This document shows, in pieces, positions 6,870 to 14,109 of a DNA stretch of 21,828 nucleotides. The notes under the pieces were generated by a model. The model saw only the letters and a list, made by a program, of their open reading frames with translations. It was not told the DNA's origin and ran no database searches. The DNA is from an uncultured Bacillaceae bacterium (GTDB lineage: Bacteria; Bacillota; Bacilli; Bacillales; Cytobacillaceae): the NCBI GenBank assembly GCA_937995745.1, contig CALKIU010000083.1:1-21828 (forward strand), written 5' to 3'. Within the stretch, counting starts at the first letter, position 1. Each line of letters begins with the position of its first letter. The position numbers and the translations under genes were made by a program.

Positions 6870-8359
6870 AGATCGTCGACAAACTGCTCAGGGATAAATT
6901 CCAACTGTCCGCTTTCCGGCCGGGCCAAAGGGAAGTGATCACTTCCGTTTTGGAAGGATTCCATACGGTGGCGATGCTTCCCACCGGGACGGGGAAGTCG
7001 TTATGCTACCAACTGCCCGCATACGTTCTGGACGGGCCGGTGCTTATTGTTTCACCGTTGCTGTCCCTGATGCAAGACCAAGTGGAGCAAATCAAAATCA
7101 AGGGCGAAAAACGGGTTTGCGCCGTCAATTCTTTTTTAAGCCCGCAAGAAAAAGCGTATGTCTTGTCCCGACTGGACCGCTACAAATTCATCTTCCTTTC
7201 TCCGGAAATGCTGCACGGGGAAGGGGTGCTGGAACGGCTGAAGAAATTGTCCATCGCTTTGTTTGTGGTCGATGAAGCTCATTGCATTTCCCAATGGGGG
7301 TATGATTTCCGGCCCGATTACATGAAATTGGGACAGATACGCAAGGAGTTGGGGAATCCGCTGACGTTATCTCTCACGGCAACGGCGACGCGGCCTGTGA
7401 TCAATGATATAATCCGTTCCCTTCAACTTGATGAGTGGCGCGAATTCATTTATTCCGTCGACCGGCCGAATATAGCGATGACAGTTGAGACTTTTGCCGG
7501 CGGAAAGGAAAAACGGGAGCGCCTCATTGAACTTGCCGGTTCTCTTCGCGGACCGGGAATTATTTATTTTTCCAGCAAAAAGATGGCCGAGGAAACGGCC
7601 ATTTCGTTAAGGGAAAAAGGAATGGCCGGCGTAGAAATCTATCACGGAAACATGGATCCGGAAAGCAGGGTGCTTATCCAACAGCAGTTCATCAAGGGAC
7701 AGTTGCAGTGCATTTGCGCCACAAGCGCTTTCGGCATGGGCATAAACAAAGAAAATGTCCGCTATGTCATCCATTTCCATATGCCCCTCCAAGTGGAGTC
7801 TTATTTGCAGGAAATCGGCAGGGCGGGACGCGACGGGAAAGAAAGTATCGCCATTCTTCTCTATTCTCCCGGAGATGACGCTTTACTTCACCAACTCATA
7901 GATTCGGAGTTTCCGGACAAGGATCAATTGGCTTATTTGGCCCGCTTTGTGCAGCAAGTTCCGGAAGCGGCGCAAAATCTGCGCGCATATGAAATGGAAA
8001 TTTGCCGGGCGGCGGGATTTACGGAAACGCAATGGCGGGTGACGGAAGATTATTACCGGAGCCATTCTTTTCGGACGTTTGAGCAATTTTTGAGGCAATA
8101 TACGGTTTTTATCGAAAAACGCCGCCGTTTTAAACGGGAAAAGTTTTTGCAAATGAAAGCGTATGTTCATTCCCCTTTATGCCGGAGGGAGCAGATATTG
8201 CATTATTTCGGCGAGAAAAAAACGCAAAAGAAGCGGCTGTGCTGCGATATTTGCGGTTTGGACATGGAGCGGTACGCCGGGACGGCAACAGACGCCGCCG
8301 TGGCAAATTCTTCGCCGGATTGGCGGAGTCATCTGGCAAAAATCATATTGGGAAGTTGA
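6866..8359 (+). CDS. recS: RecQ-family ATP-dependent DNA helicase (short RecS type)
   Basis: 3'-to-5' DNA-unwinding motor of superfamily 2, presumed to act in recombination and replication-fork repair. It has 497 residues, the size of B. subtilis RecS and shorter than the roughly 600 of RecQ. Motifs in order: FRPGQ (17-21), Walker A TGTGKS (40-45), DEAH (136-139) followed by the aromatic-rich loop CISQWGYDFRPDY, TATATR (171-176), a helicase C domain with FGMGINK (289-295) and motif VI QEIGRAGRDG (315-324). A zinc-type cysteine set follows: C439 and CCDIC (C459, C460, C463). There is no HRDC domain and no C-terminal HTH domain. The ATG overlaps the ypbB stop by 4 nt; ypbD follows after 9 nt. 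Confidence 0.95.
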   Translation: MKIVDKLLRDKFQLSAFRPGQREVITSVLEGFHTVAMLPTGTGKSLCYQLPAYVLDGPVLIVSPLLSLMQDQVEQIKIKGEKRVCAVNSFLSPQEKAYVLSRLDRYKFIFLSPEMLHGEGVLERLKKLSIALFVVDEAHCISQWGYDFRPDYMKLGQIRKELGNPLTLSLTATATRPVINDIIRSLQLDEWREFIYSVDRPNIAMTVETFAGGKEKRERLIELAGSLRGPGIIYFSSKKMAEETAISLREKGMAGVEIYHGNMDPESRVLIQQQFIKGQLQCICATSAFGMGINKENVRYVIHFHMPLQVESYLQEIGRAGRDGKESIAILLYSPGDDALLHQLIDSEFPDKDQLAYLARFVQQVPEAAQNLRAYEMEICRAAGFTETQWRVTEDYYRSHSFRTFEQFLRQYTVFIEKRRRFKREKFLQMKAYVHSPLCRREQILHYFGEKKTQKKRLCCDICGLDMERYAGTATDAAVANSSPDWRSHLAKIILGS

Positions 8360-8368
8360 GGAAGAAAG

Positions 8369-8989
8369 ATGATAAACAAAAAGAAAAAAAGATACGAAGA
8401 GTTAGTGAATGAATTGACGGATAAAGAGCTGTTATTAAGCCTGCTTTTGACAAACATTCTTGCTCTTGTTGTGGCGCTTGTCCTCGGCCTGTTTCTTTTT
8501 GACAGTTTTGCAGAGTTTCGGAACATTTTCGATTGGACGGATAAAAGAATTTTCACCGTCGGTGTTGCCGCCGGAATAGGCGTTTTTCTTCTTGATTTGC
8601 TTTTAATGAAATTGTTTCCTTTATCCTATTTTGATGACGGCGGGGTAAACAAACGGATTTTTCAAAACAGAACCGTATGGCAGATTTTTTTGATTTCTTT
8701 ATCCGTTGCAGTCAGCGAGGAAATTTTGTTCCGGGGAGTCATACAGACAAAATTCGGCCTCATCATCGCCAGCGTCATATTTGCCCTCGTCCATTACCGT
8801 TATCTTTTTAATCCGTTTTTGTTTATAAATGTGATCTTGCTCAGTTTTTTCATCGGGTTTATATATTTGCTGACCGGCAACCTTCTCGTGACGATTATGA
8901 TGCACTTTGTGATCGACTTTTTTCTCGGGATTACATACCGGATAAAGTTCGGAAGGCAAGATCCCTTGCCGGCCGGGGAGGAAAGGTGA
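8369..8989 (+). CDS. ypbD: CPBP family intramembrane glutamic protease
   Basis: Membrane protein of 206 residues with a charged N-terminus (KKKKRYEE) and about five or six hydrophobic segments. The CPBP (Abi/CAAX protease) motifs are intact: EEILFR (E117, E118, R122), FALVH (H142) and HFVIDF (H179, D183). Members of the family cleave prenylated or membrane peptides, process bacteriocins or have unknown substrates. Here the substrate is not known. GAGGAAG precedes the ATG, 9 nt after recS. The position matches YpbD of B. subtilis. Confidence 0.88.
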   Translation: MINKKKKRYEELVNELTDKELLLSLLLTNILALVVALVLGLFLFDSFAEFRNIFDWTDKRIFTVGVAAGIGVFLLDLLLMKLFPLSYFDDGGVNKRIFQNRTVWQIFLISLSVAVSEEILFRGVIQTKFGLIIASVIFALVHYRYLFNPFLFINVILLSFFIGFIYLLTGNLLVTIMMHFVIDFFLGITYRIKFGRQDPLPAGEER

Positions 8990-9000
8990 GATGAAGCGGC

Positions 9001-9330
9001 ATGAATCATAAAGATCAAGCGGAAGAATTGAGGAAAAAGATGGAACAAGAGAATCTTTTCGGATTGGAGGAAACAAAGCAGGAACCGGATTACGATCTTT
9101 TTCCCGCCGGCAATCTTCCGCCACGAAGCGAAGTACACGGCAGGAAAAGAAAAAAGAAGAAAAAAAAGAAGCCGACCATCCAATATCCTTTGATCCGGCT
9201 GCTTGTTGTTTTCTTTATTTTGCTGCCGCTTATCATCATCAGTATTTATGCATATTCGAAAATGTCCCCGCAGCCGGCCGGCAATACGGAAAATTTCGAA
9301 GAACTGAAATTGGAAGAGAACACGGAGTAA
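9001..9330 (+). CDS. YpbE-like single-pass membrane protein lacking LysM
   Basis: Protein of 109 residues. An acidic/basic N-terminal region (1-47) leads to a very basic stretch RKRKKKKKKK (48-57), one transmembrane segment (about 63-84) and a short acidic tail facing outward by the positive-inside rule. By position and layout it corresponds to YpbE of B. subtilis, which carries a LysM domain after the membrane segment. Here the frame ends after about 24 residues, and I find no LysM-like sequence in any frame before ypbF. The ribosome binding site is weak (AAAGGTGAG about 11 nt upstream). The lysine run contains eight consecutive A bases (9160-9167). Function unknown; it may be a truncated descendant or a diverged family member. 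Confidence 0.65.
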   Translation: MNHKDQAEELRKKMEQENLFGLEETKQEPDYDLFPAGNLPPRSEVHGRKRKKKKKKKPTIQYPLIRLLVVFFILLPLIIISIYAYSKMSPQPAGNTENFEELKLEENTE

Positions 9331-9401
9331 GAGCGGGAAGCGGCGCAGGGCATTCCATTTCCAGCGGAACTTTCTCATTCCGGCGGCCTCTCCCGTGTTC
9401 T
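9317..9401 (+). repeat. Long-range inverted repeat after the ypbE-like gene
   Basis: AGAACACGG (9317-9325) is perfectly complementary to CCGTGTTCT (9393-9401), with 67 nt between. It straddles the stop codon of the ypbE-like gene. TATTCTTTC follows, which is too poor in T for a classical terminator. It may close a larger RNA structure or reduce read-through into ypbF. Confidence 0.35.
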
Positions 9402-9516
9402 ATTCTTTCAAACAGGCCCATATAAATAATTGACGAATGTGCGCGCCGGTTTTAAAGGACGGAAATTTGTATGCCGGTTGCAAACAAGCTTTTGCAGTGT
9501 AAGGGGAGGTTCGCCG

Positions 9517-9975
9517 ATGGAAAAGCCAATCAGGGATTTGGATGATCGAACGGATCCGGCAACGAAGCAGATGCTTCAAAAAGTGGTGGAACGTAAGAGG
9601 AAGTATGACAAACTGCACATGAGGCATCTTATCGTCATGTGGTTGACTGTTTTCTCGGCATTTCTTTTTTCTTACTACCTCTACAAAACAATCGTTATCC
9701 CGTATTCCCATTCTTTTTTGGTCATGTTTTCCCAGTTTGTGGGAGATAGTAAAAATTTGTATGGAACAATTTTGGTGGGCGGCCTTTACGGTTTAATGAA
9801 TGTTCTCCGTGAAAAGCGCGATAAAGCGGAAGAGGAATTTCATGCCTTAAGATGTGAAATCATTGATAAAAGCACAGATTTATGGGGAAAAGACGATCAG
9901 TGGGAGAACCGTCATCTTGTTTTTGAAATGATGAAAAGAGAATACGATATCAATTTATACCACGAAAACAAGTAA
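9517..9975 (+). CDS. ypbF: YpbF family membrane protein (DUF2663)
   Basis: Protein of 152 residues. I chose ATG 9517 because AAGGGGAGG stands 7 nt before it; the frame is open further upstream but without a signal. Two hydrophobic segments (about 36-57 and 78-97) are separated by a short loop. The N-terminal tail is charged and the C-terminal region is an acidic/basic helix beginning LREKRDKAEEEF, possibly coiled-coil. This topology, the WLTVF and GGLYGLMNVL segments and the place before ypbG fit the DUF2663 family typified by B. subtilis YpbF. Its function is not known. It sits 15 nt before ypbG, so the two are probably co-transcribed. Confidence 0.8.
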   Translation: MEKPIRDLDDRTDPATKQMLQKVVERKRKYDKLHMRHLIVMWLTVFSAFLFSYYLYKTIVIPYSHSFLVMFSQFVGDSKNLYGTILVGGLYGLMNVLREKRDKAEEEFHALRCEIIDKSTDLWGKDDQWENRHLVFEMMKREYDINLYHENK

Positions 9976-9990
9976 AAAACGGGGGAGATT

Positions 9991-10779
9991 ATGACGCTCG
10001 TTATTTTTTTGTGTCTGTTGCCAGTGTTTCTTGTTCTGGCAATCTATATGTATAAAGAAGCCCATGCCGATCGGGTTGTTTTCCATGAATGGTCCTTTCC
10101 CGGTTTTCCGGAAAGTTTTGGTTCCGTTCGCATTTTCTTTATAACAGATATCCACAAAAGAATCGTCTCGGAACAAGTCATAAGGTCCGTGAAAGGGAAA
10201 GCGGATTTCGTGGTGGTTGGCGGAGATCTTCTGGAAAAGGGAGTTCCTTTGGAACAGGTTGAAAAAAATATCATCAGGCTGAAGTCGATCGGTCCGGTGT
10301 ATTTTGTTTGGGGCAATAATGATTATGAGACGGATATCCATGTTTTCAAGGCCCTTTTGGAACGTCACGGTACCGTCATCTTGGATAATACAGCGGTTGT
10401 TTTTGAATCGGCGGCGGGCGAACGTTTTGCTTTGCTTGGCGTCAATGATGCGGGCAAAAAAAGGGACAGGCTTGATTTGGCCCTCAAGGCGGCGGATGCG
10501 GCGGACTTCAAGATTTTGATCAGCCATAATCCCTGCATTGTGAAAAAATTATCGCCCGGGCATGGCGTCGACCTTGTTTTGAGCGGCCATACGCACGGTG
10601 GCCAAATCCGCATATTTGGTCTCGGGTTATACGAAAAAGGCGGGATTAAAAAAACGCCTGCCGCGACGCTATTTGTCAGCAACGGGTACGGCACGACAAA
10701 ACTTCCGTTTAGATTGGGAACAAAAGCCGAGACACATTTCATTACCGTCAAATCCCGGCGAAAGGAGCGGATGCCGTAA
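9991..10779 (+). CDS. ypbG: Membrane-anchored calcineurin-type metallophosphoesterase
   Basis: Phosphoesterase of 262 residues with an N-terminal membrane anchor (about 2-20). The two-metal site motifs appear in order: DIH (D53, H55), GGD (D79), GNND (N109-D111), SHNP (H179) and SGHTHGGQI (H200, H202). The usual GNHD/E has Asn instead of His at residue 110. This resembles the YkuE/YpbG branch, though that residue often assists catalysis. The substrate is unknown; relatives act on UDP-sugars or lipids at the membrane surface. GGGGGAG precedes the ATG. It follows ypbF by 15 nt. Confidence 0.9.
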   Translation: MTLVIFLCLLPVFLVLAIYMYKEAHADRVVFHEWSFPGFPESFGSVRIFFITDIHKRIVSEQVIRSVKGKADFVVVGGDLLEKGVPLEQVEKNIIRLKSIGPVYFVWGNNDYETDIHVFKALLERHGTVILDNTAVVFESAAGERFALLGVNDAGKKRDRLDLALKAADAADFKILISHNPCIVKKLSPGHGVDLVLSGHTHGGQIRIFGLGLYEKGGIKKTPAATLFVSNGYGTTKLPFRLGTKAETHFITVKSRRKERMP

Positions 10780-10818
10780 ATGACGGCGGCATCGTGTGCT
10801 GTGGAAGACAGCGGGCTC

Positions 10819-10860
10819 GGGGAAAAATGATTTCCCGATACTCACCATTCCCCCTTTTTT
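10819..10860 (+). terminator. Candidate terminator between ypbG and mecB
   Basis: GGGGAA (10819-10824) pairs with TTCCCC (10848-10853), with a further TGA/TCA inner helix, followed by C and TTTTTT. The left arm can instead form TCGGGGAAA/TTTCCCGA (10817-10838), so two exclusive folds exist. The internal mismatches make this a moderate call. Confidence 0.45.
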
Positions 10861-10867
10861 ACATAAA

Positions 10868-10891
10868 CTACAGTAAGAGTTGTTACTGCAG
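10868..10891 (+). promoter_or_regulatory. Hairpin touching the mecB ribosome binding site
   Basis: CTACAGTAA and TTACTGCAG form an 8-bp stem (one A/C mismatch) around GAGTTG. The 3' end of the stem is the first G of the GGGGG ribosome binding site. It could influence translation of mecB or serve as a protein-binding dyad. Confidence 0.4.
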
Positions 10892-10902
10892 GGGGCATAA
10901 CG

Positions 10903-11484
10903 ATGTATTTAGAAAGACTCGCCTTTAATAAGTTGAAGATATATTTGACCAGTGAAGAGATCACTGTTAGAGGATTGACGGAAGAAGAAATTTGGAAAAA
11001 TTCTCTTGGCTGGCATCTTTTTTTTGCGGATCTTCTCAAGGAAGCGGAAATGATTTGTGGACTGGATATCGATGGCACCGTAACAGTGGAAATATTTGCC
11101 GGACATTCCCGCGGTTTGATTTTGATTGTCACTTTTGAAGGAGAAGGGAACGAGCATTTTCCAACCGGTGATGAGTTTTTTGATATCCGGTATTTTGAGC
11201 CCGAAAGGAAGTTGTTGTACGAATTTTCCGATTTCGAGGCGGTAATTGGTCTTTCCCACCGATTGATTTTGCTCCCTTTCACCGGTGGCAGCCTTTATTA
11301 TATGAACGGCAAATATTTTTTGTATATAGATGACTTCTCTTATCACGAATCTGGAAAACTTCAGGCGCTAATGGCAGAATTTGGTGAATCTTCGTCCGAA
11401 ACGATTTCCAACCTTCATAGAAACGGAAAATTGTTGATTAAAGAGAAGGCGGCTCGAGTTGTGGCCCATCATTTTAAGTTCTGA
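10903..11484 (+). CDS. mecB: MecA-family adaptor protein (MecB/YpbH type)
   Basis: Acidic adaptor of 193 residues. The family N-terminus is clear (MYLERLAFNKLKIYLTSEEI, then RGLTEEEIWKN), and the C-terminal domain (about 105-193) contains the conserved Glu/Phe-rich core with EFSDFEAVI and LYYMNGKYFLYI. MecA proteins bind ClpC and present substrates such as ComK to the ClpCP protease. The paralogue YpbH lies at this exact place in B. subtilis, where it affects competence and sporulation, and this one is shorter than MecA (about 218). The DIDGTVTVE stretch around residue 55 fits the N-terminal substrate-binding domain. GGGGG precedes ATG 10903. It is separated from ypbG by a candidate terminator. 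Confidence 0.88.
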   Translation: MYLERLAFNKLKIYLTSEEITVRGLTEEEIWKNSLGWHLFFADLLKEAEMICGLDIDGTVTVEIFAGHSRGLILIVTFEGEGNEHFPTGDEFFDIRYFEPERKLLYEFSDFEAVIGLSHRLILLPFTGGSLYYMNGKYFLYIDDFSYHESGKLQALMAEFGESSSETISNLHRNGKLLIKEKAARVVAHHFKF

Positions 11485-11652
11485 ACAGACGCCTCCTTTT
11501 GAAGCCCTCCATTTGCGGCATGATAATCCATTTGTCTTGCGGCTCAGTTGACAAGGCGGGTCTGATTTATTTGTTGTACTTTCTTCTTGGCCAAAAGAAT
11601 TCGTTGTTTCCCAAAAAAGGACAAGTTGACGGAAAAAGAGTGAGTTTTCTCA

Positions 11653-11681
11653 TTGCGCTTGCAAACAGGGATGTTTATGAT
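11653..11681 (+). promoter_or_regulatory. Candidate gudB promoter
   Basis: TTGCGC (11653-11658), a 17-nt spacer and TATGAT (11676-11681). The -10 is 5/6 and the -35 only 3/6. It lies about 47 nt before the gudB start. The rest of the 244-nt gap after mecB holds no supported gene. Confidence 0.35.
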
Positions 11682-11728
11682 AACCGGAAACGGATAAAAA
11701 TGAGCCGAGCGCTTGAGGAGGTTTTTAC

Positions 11729-13006
11729 ATGACGGCGGAAAGGGAAGCTGGACGAATGAATCAAAGGGAAGACGAAGATGTTTTGAAGTCGACGCAAACG
11801 ATTATTCGCCGGGCTCTGGAGAAGCTTGGATATTCCGAAGAAGTGTATGAGTTGCTGAAAGAGCCTCTCCGGATGTTGACCGTAAAGATCCCGGTCAGAA
11901 TGGATGACGGCTCCGTAAAGGTATTTACAGGATACCGTGCCCAGCACAATGATGCGGTTGGACCGACAAAAGGGGGAATCCGTTTTCATCCTGACGTCAC
12001 TGAGAAAGAAGTGAAGGCGCTTTCTATTTGGATGAGTTTAAAATGCGGGATTGTCGATTTGCCGTACGGAGGCGGAAAGGGCGGAATCGTGTGCGATCCG
12101 CGCACAATGTCATTCCGCGAACTGGAACGGCTCAGCCGCGGCTACGTACGCGCGGTGAGTCAAATTGTCGGCCCTACCAAAGACATTCCCGCCCCCGATG
12201 TATTTACGAATTCACAGATCATGGCATGGATGATGGATGAATACAGCAAAATTGATGAATTTAATTCACCCGGTTTCATTACGGGAAAACCGCTTGTGTT
12301 AGGGGGCTCGCACGGGCGCGAATCTGCGACGGCCAAGGGTGTGACAATCTGCATCAGAGAAGCGGCCAAAAAGCGCGGAATCGACTTGAAAGGAGCCCGG
12401 GTGGTCGTGCAAGGTTTCGGCAATGCCGGCAGTTACTTATCGAAATTTTTAAACGACGCCGGGGCGAAAGTGGTCGGCATTTCCGATGTTTACGGCGGCC
12501 TTTATGATCCGGACGGACTTGATATCGATTATTTGCTTGACCGGAGAGACAGTTTCGGCACCGTAACCAATCTTTTTAAAGACACGATTACAAATAAAGA
12601 ATTATTGGAACTGGAATGCGATATCCTCGTCCCCGCGGCGGTGGAAAATCAGATTACCGAAGAGAATGCTCCCAACATTAAAGCGGATATTGTTGTCGAA
12701 GCGGCAAACGGCCCGACGACTCTCAAAGCCACGGAAATCTTGACAGAACGGGGAGTTCTCATTGTTCCTGATGTATTGGCCTCAGCCGGCGGTGTAACGG
12801 TGTCTTATTTTGAGTGGGTGCAAAACAACCAGGGCTTTTATTGGTCGGAGGAGGAAATTGAAAAGAAACTCGAAGCTGTGATGGTCAAAGCTTTCAACAA
12901 TGTGTATGAGACAGCGGAGACACGCGGTGTTGACATGCGGCTCGCCGCTTATATGGTCGGAGTCAGGAAAATGGCCGAAGCGTGCAAGTTCCGCGGTTGG
13001 GTATAA
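11729..13006 (+). CDS. gudB: NAD-specific glutamate dehydrogenase
   Basis: Converts glutamate plus NAD to 2-oxoglutarate and ammonium; in Bacillus this is the catabolic direction. It has 425 residues, full length. AGGAGG lies 7 nt before ATG 11729. Glu/Leu/Phe/Val dehydrogenase features are complete: GPTKGGIRFHP (K81), MSLKCG (K105) and the catalytic lysine in PYGGGKGG (K117). The NAD-binding Rossmann fold holds VVVQGFGNAGSY, and the C-terminus has PDVLASAGGVTVSYFEW. The VKA sequence at 95-97 occurs once. Laboratory B. subtilis 168 carries a 9-bp duplication here that inactivates GudB, so this copy looks active. A terminator follows directly. Confidence 0.97.
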   Translation: MTAEREAGRMNQREDEDVLKSTQTIIRRALEKLGYSEEVYELLKEPLRMLTVKIPVRMDDGSVKVFTGYRAQHNDAVGPTKGGIRFHPDVTEKEVKALSIWMSLKCGIVDLPYGGGKGGIVCDPRTMSFRELERLSRGYVRAVSQIVGPTKDIPAPDVFTNSQIMAWMMDEYSKIDEFNSPGFITGKPLVLGGSHGRESATAKGVTICIREAAKKRGIDLKGARVVVQGFGNAGSYLSKFLNDAGAKVVGISDVYGGLYDPDGLDIDYLLDRRDSFGTVTNLFKDTITNKELLELECDILVPAAVENQITEENAPNIKADIVVEAANGPTTLKATEILTERGVLIVPDVLASAGGVTVSYFEWVQNNQGFYWSEEEIEKKLEAVMVKAFNNVYETAETRGVDMRLAAYMVGVRKMAEACKFRGWV

Positions 13007-13020
13007 ATACTTGGAAAAAT

Positions 13021-13048
13021 AAGGCTCGCCAGGCGGCGGGTCTTTTTT
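13021..13048 (+). terminator. Rho-independent terminator for gudB
   Basis: GGCTCGCC (13023-13030) pairs with GGCGGGTC (13035-13042), two G.T wobbles, 4-nt loop AGGC, then TTTTTT. Confidence 0.8.
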
Positions 13049-13213
13049 CTGTTCGCCGTTTTTTCGCAAACAGTCTTTTTTTTATGGCTGATTTTCATTA
13101 TGATGGATTATGACGGGAATGGAGAAGAAGAACGGAAAATTCATGAACGGCGGTAAAGATAGGAACGATTTGCCGCCCCGCCCGAAGAAACGGTTTGAAA
13201 AGAGGACCTGCTT

Positions 13214-13894
13214 ATGCTGGGAATATTGTCTGCGGGGATTGCTCCCGGATTATCCATCTTAATATATTTTTATCTCAAAGATGAGTATGAAGCCGAGCCG
13301 GTGTCCTTTGTATTCAAAGTTTTTATATCCGGAAGTCTGCTTGTCTTTCCGATAATGTTCATTCAATACGTGCTGGAAATGGAGGGTCTGGTGCAAACGC
13401 CGCTTGCGCATGCATTCATTTCCGCCGCTTTCATGGAAGAATTTTTTAAATGGTTTGTTTTGTTTTACATAGTGTACAAGCATGCGGAATTTGACGAACC
13501 TTATGACGGGATTGTTTACGGGGCGGCTGTGTCGCTCGGATTTGCAACGGCTGAAAATATCCTTTATCTGTTTGTGCACGGTTTGGAAACGGCGGTGGGC
13601 AGGGCTCTTCTTCCGGTTTCAAGCCATGCTCTTTTCGGCGTCATGATGGGATATTATTTGGGAAAAGGAAAATTCAGCGCCGGCAACAATCGAAAATGGC
13701 TGTATCTGTCCTTTGCACTCCCTTTTTTATTGCACGGCATTTACGATTATATATTGTTGTCCATTGATATTTGGGTGCTCTTTCTTGTACCTTTCATGAT
13801 TTTTTTATGGTGGCTGGCATTGAGAAAGGCAAAAATGGCTCGTTTGTTAACGATGAGGACGAGTTCGCATTCCAAAAAGACTCTTCCCTTATAG
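13214..13894 (+). CDS. prsW: PrsW-type intramembrane protease
   Basis: Polytopic membrane protein of 226 residues; B. subtilis PrsW has 218. It begins MLGILSAGIAPGL with FYLKDEYEAEP after the first segment. The family protease motifs are intact: EEFFKW (E75, E76), FATAEN (E114), SSHAL (H138) and LLHGIYDY (H174). PrsW makes the first cut in the anti-sigma factor RsiW upon envelope stress or antimicrobial peptides, releasing sigma-W. Neither sigW nor rsiW is in the window. AGAGG precedes ATG 13214 by 8 nt. In B. subtilis ypdA sits between gudB and prsW; it is missing here. The stop codon lies inside the terminator hairpin. Confidence 0.94.
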   Translation: MLGILSAGIAPGLSILIYFYLKDEYEAEPVSFVFKVFISGSLLVFPIMFIQYVLEMEGLVQTPLAHAFISAAFMEEFFKWFVLFYIVYKHAEFDEPYDGIVYGAAVSLGFATAENILYLFVHGLETAVGRALLPVSSHALFGVMMGYYLGKGKFSAGNNRKWLYLSFALPFLLHGIYDYILLSIDIWVLFLVPFMIFLWWLALRKAKMARLLTMRTSSHSKKTLPL

Positions 13895-13912
13895 GGGAGG
13901 GTTCTTTTTTTT
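13879..13912 (+). terminator. Rho-independent terminator for prsW
   Basis: GACTCTTCCC (13879-13888) pairs with GGGGAGGGTT (13894-13903), three wobbles, loop TTATA, followed by C and eight T. The prsW stop codon TAG (13892-13894) is within the loop and stem base. Confidence 0.82.
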
Positions 13913-13926
13913 GTCCGGAAAATGCT

Positions 13927-14009
13927 CATCCGGTTTTTGGCCGCAAGCAGCGAACGCAGGAGGGAAGGATCGCCGGCAATAAAATATCCGGATGCCGCAA
14001 ATTTTTTTT
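13927..14009 (+). other. Structured leader region upstream of sleB
   Basis: CATCCGG (13927-13933) is perfectly complementary to CCGGATG (13988-13994) across 54 nt, with an inner GGC/GCC pairing (13939-13941 with 13972-13974). CCGCAAA and a run of eight T (14002-14009) follow. It could be a second weak terminator, a structured RNA or chance. I do not recognise an RNA family. Confidence 0.3.
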
Positions 14010-14042
14010 GCCTGCTGGTGAAAGAGGGAAGAACCCCCAATT

Positions 14043-14072
14043 TGAATAAAATACTTCCTTCTACAAAAAATA
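14043..14072 (+). promoter_or_regulatory. Weak candidate forespore (sigma-G-like) promoter for sleB
   Basis: TGAATA (14043-14048) matches the sigma-G/F -35 form. With a 17-nt spacer the -10 is AAAAATA, only about 4/7 to CATACTA. Offered because sleB is a sigma-G gene in Bacillus; the sequence support is weak. Confidence 0.22.
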
Positions 14073-14109
14073 GCAGTACATAAAAATTCATCGGGGAGTG
14101 TGCCGTTTA

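Noticed and set aside
8699..9378. Overlapping minus-strand ORFs opposite ypbD and the ypbE-like gene
   Set aside because: The plus-strand genes have motifs and ribosome binding sites; the antisense frames do not.
11499..11732. 77-residue ORF whose stop overlaps the gudB start
   Set aside because: It starts with TTG without a ribosome binding site and spans the gudB promoter candidate; the ATGA overlap is probably incidental. No family recognised.
13135..13260. Short ORFs in the gudB-prsW gap
   Set aside because: No ribosome binding sites, and the longest runs into prsW in another frame.
13747..14091. 114-residue minus-strand ORF across the prsW 3' end
   Set aside because: Overlaps prsW and its terminator on the other strand, with no supporting signal.
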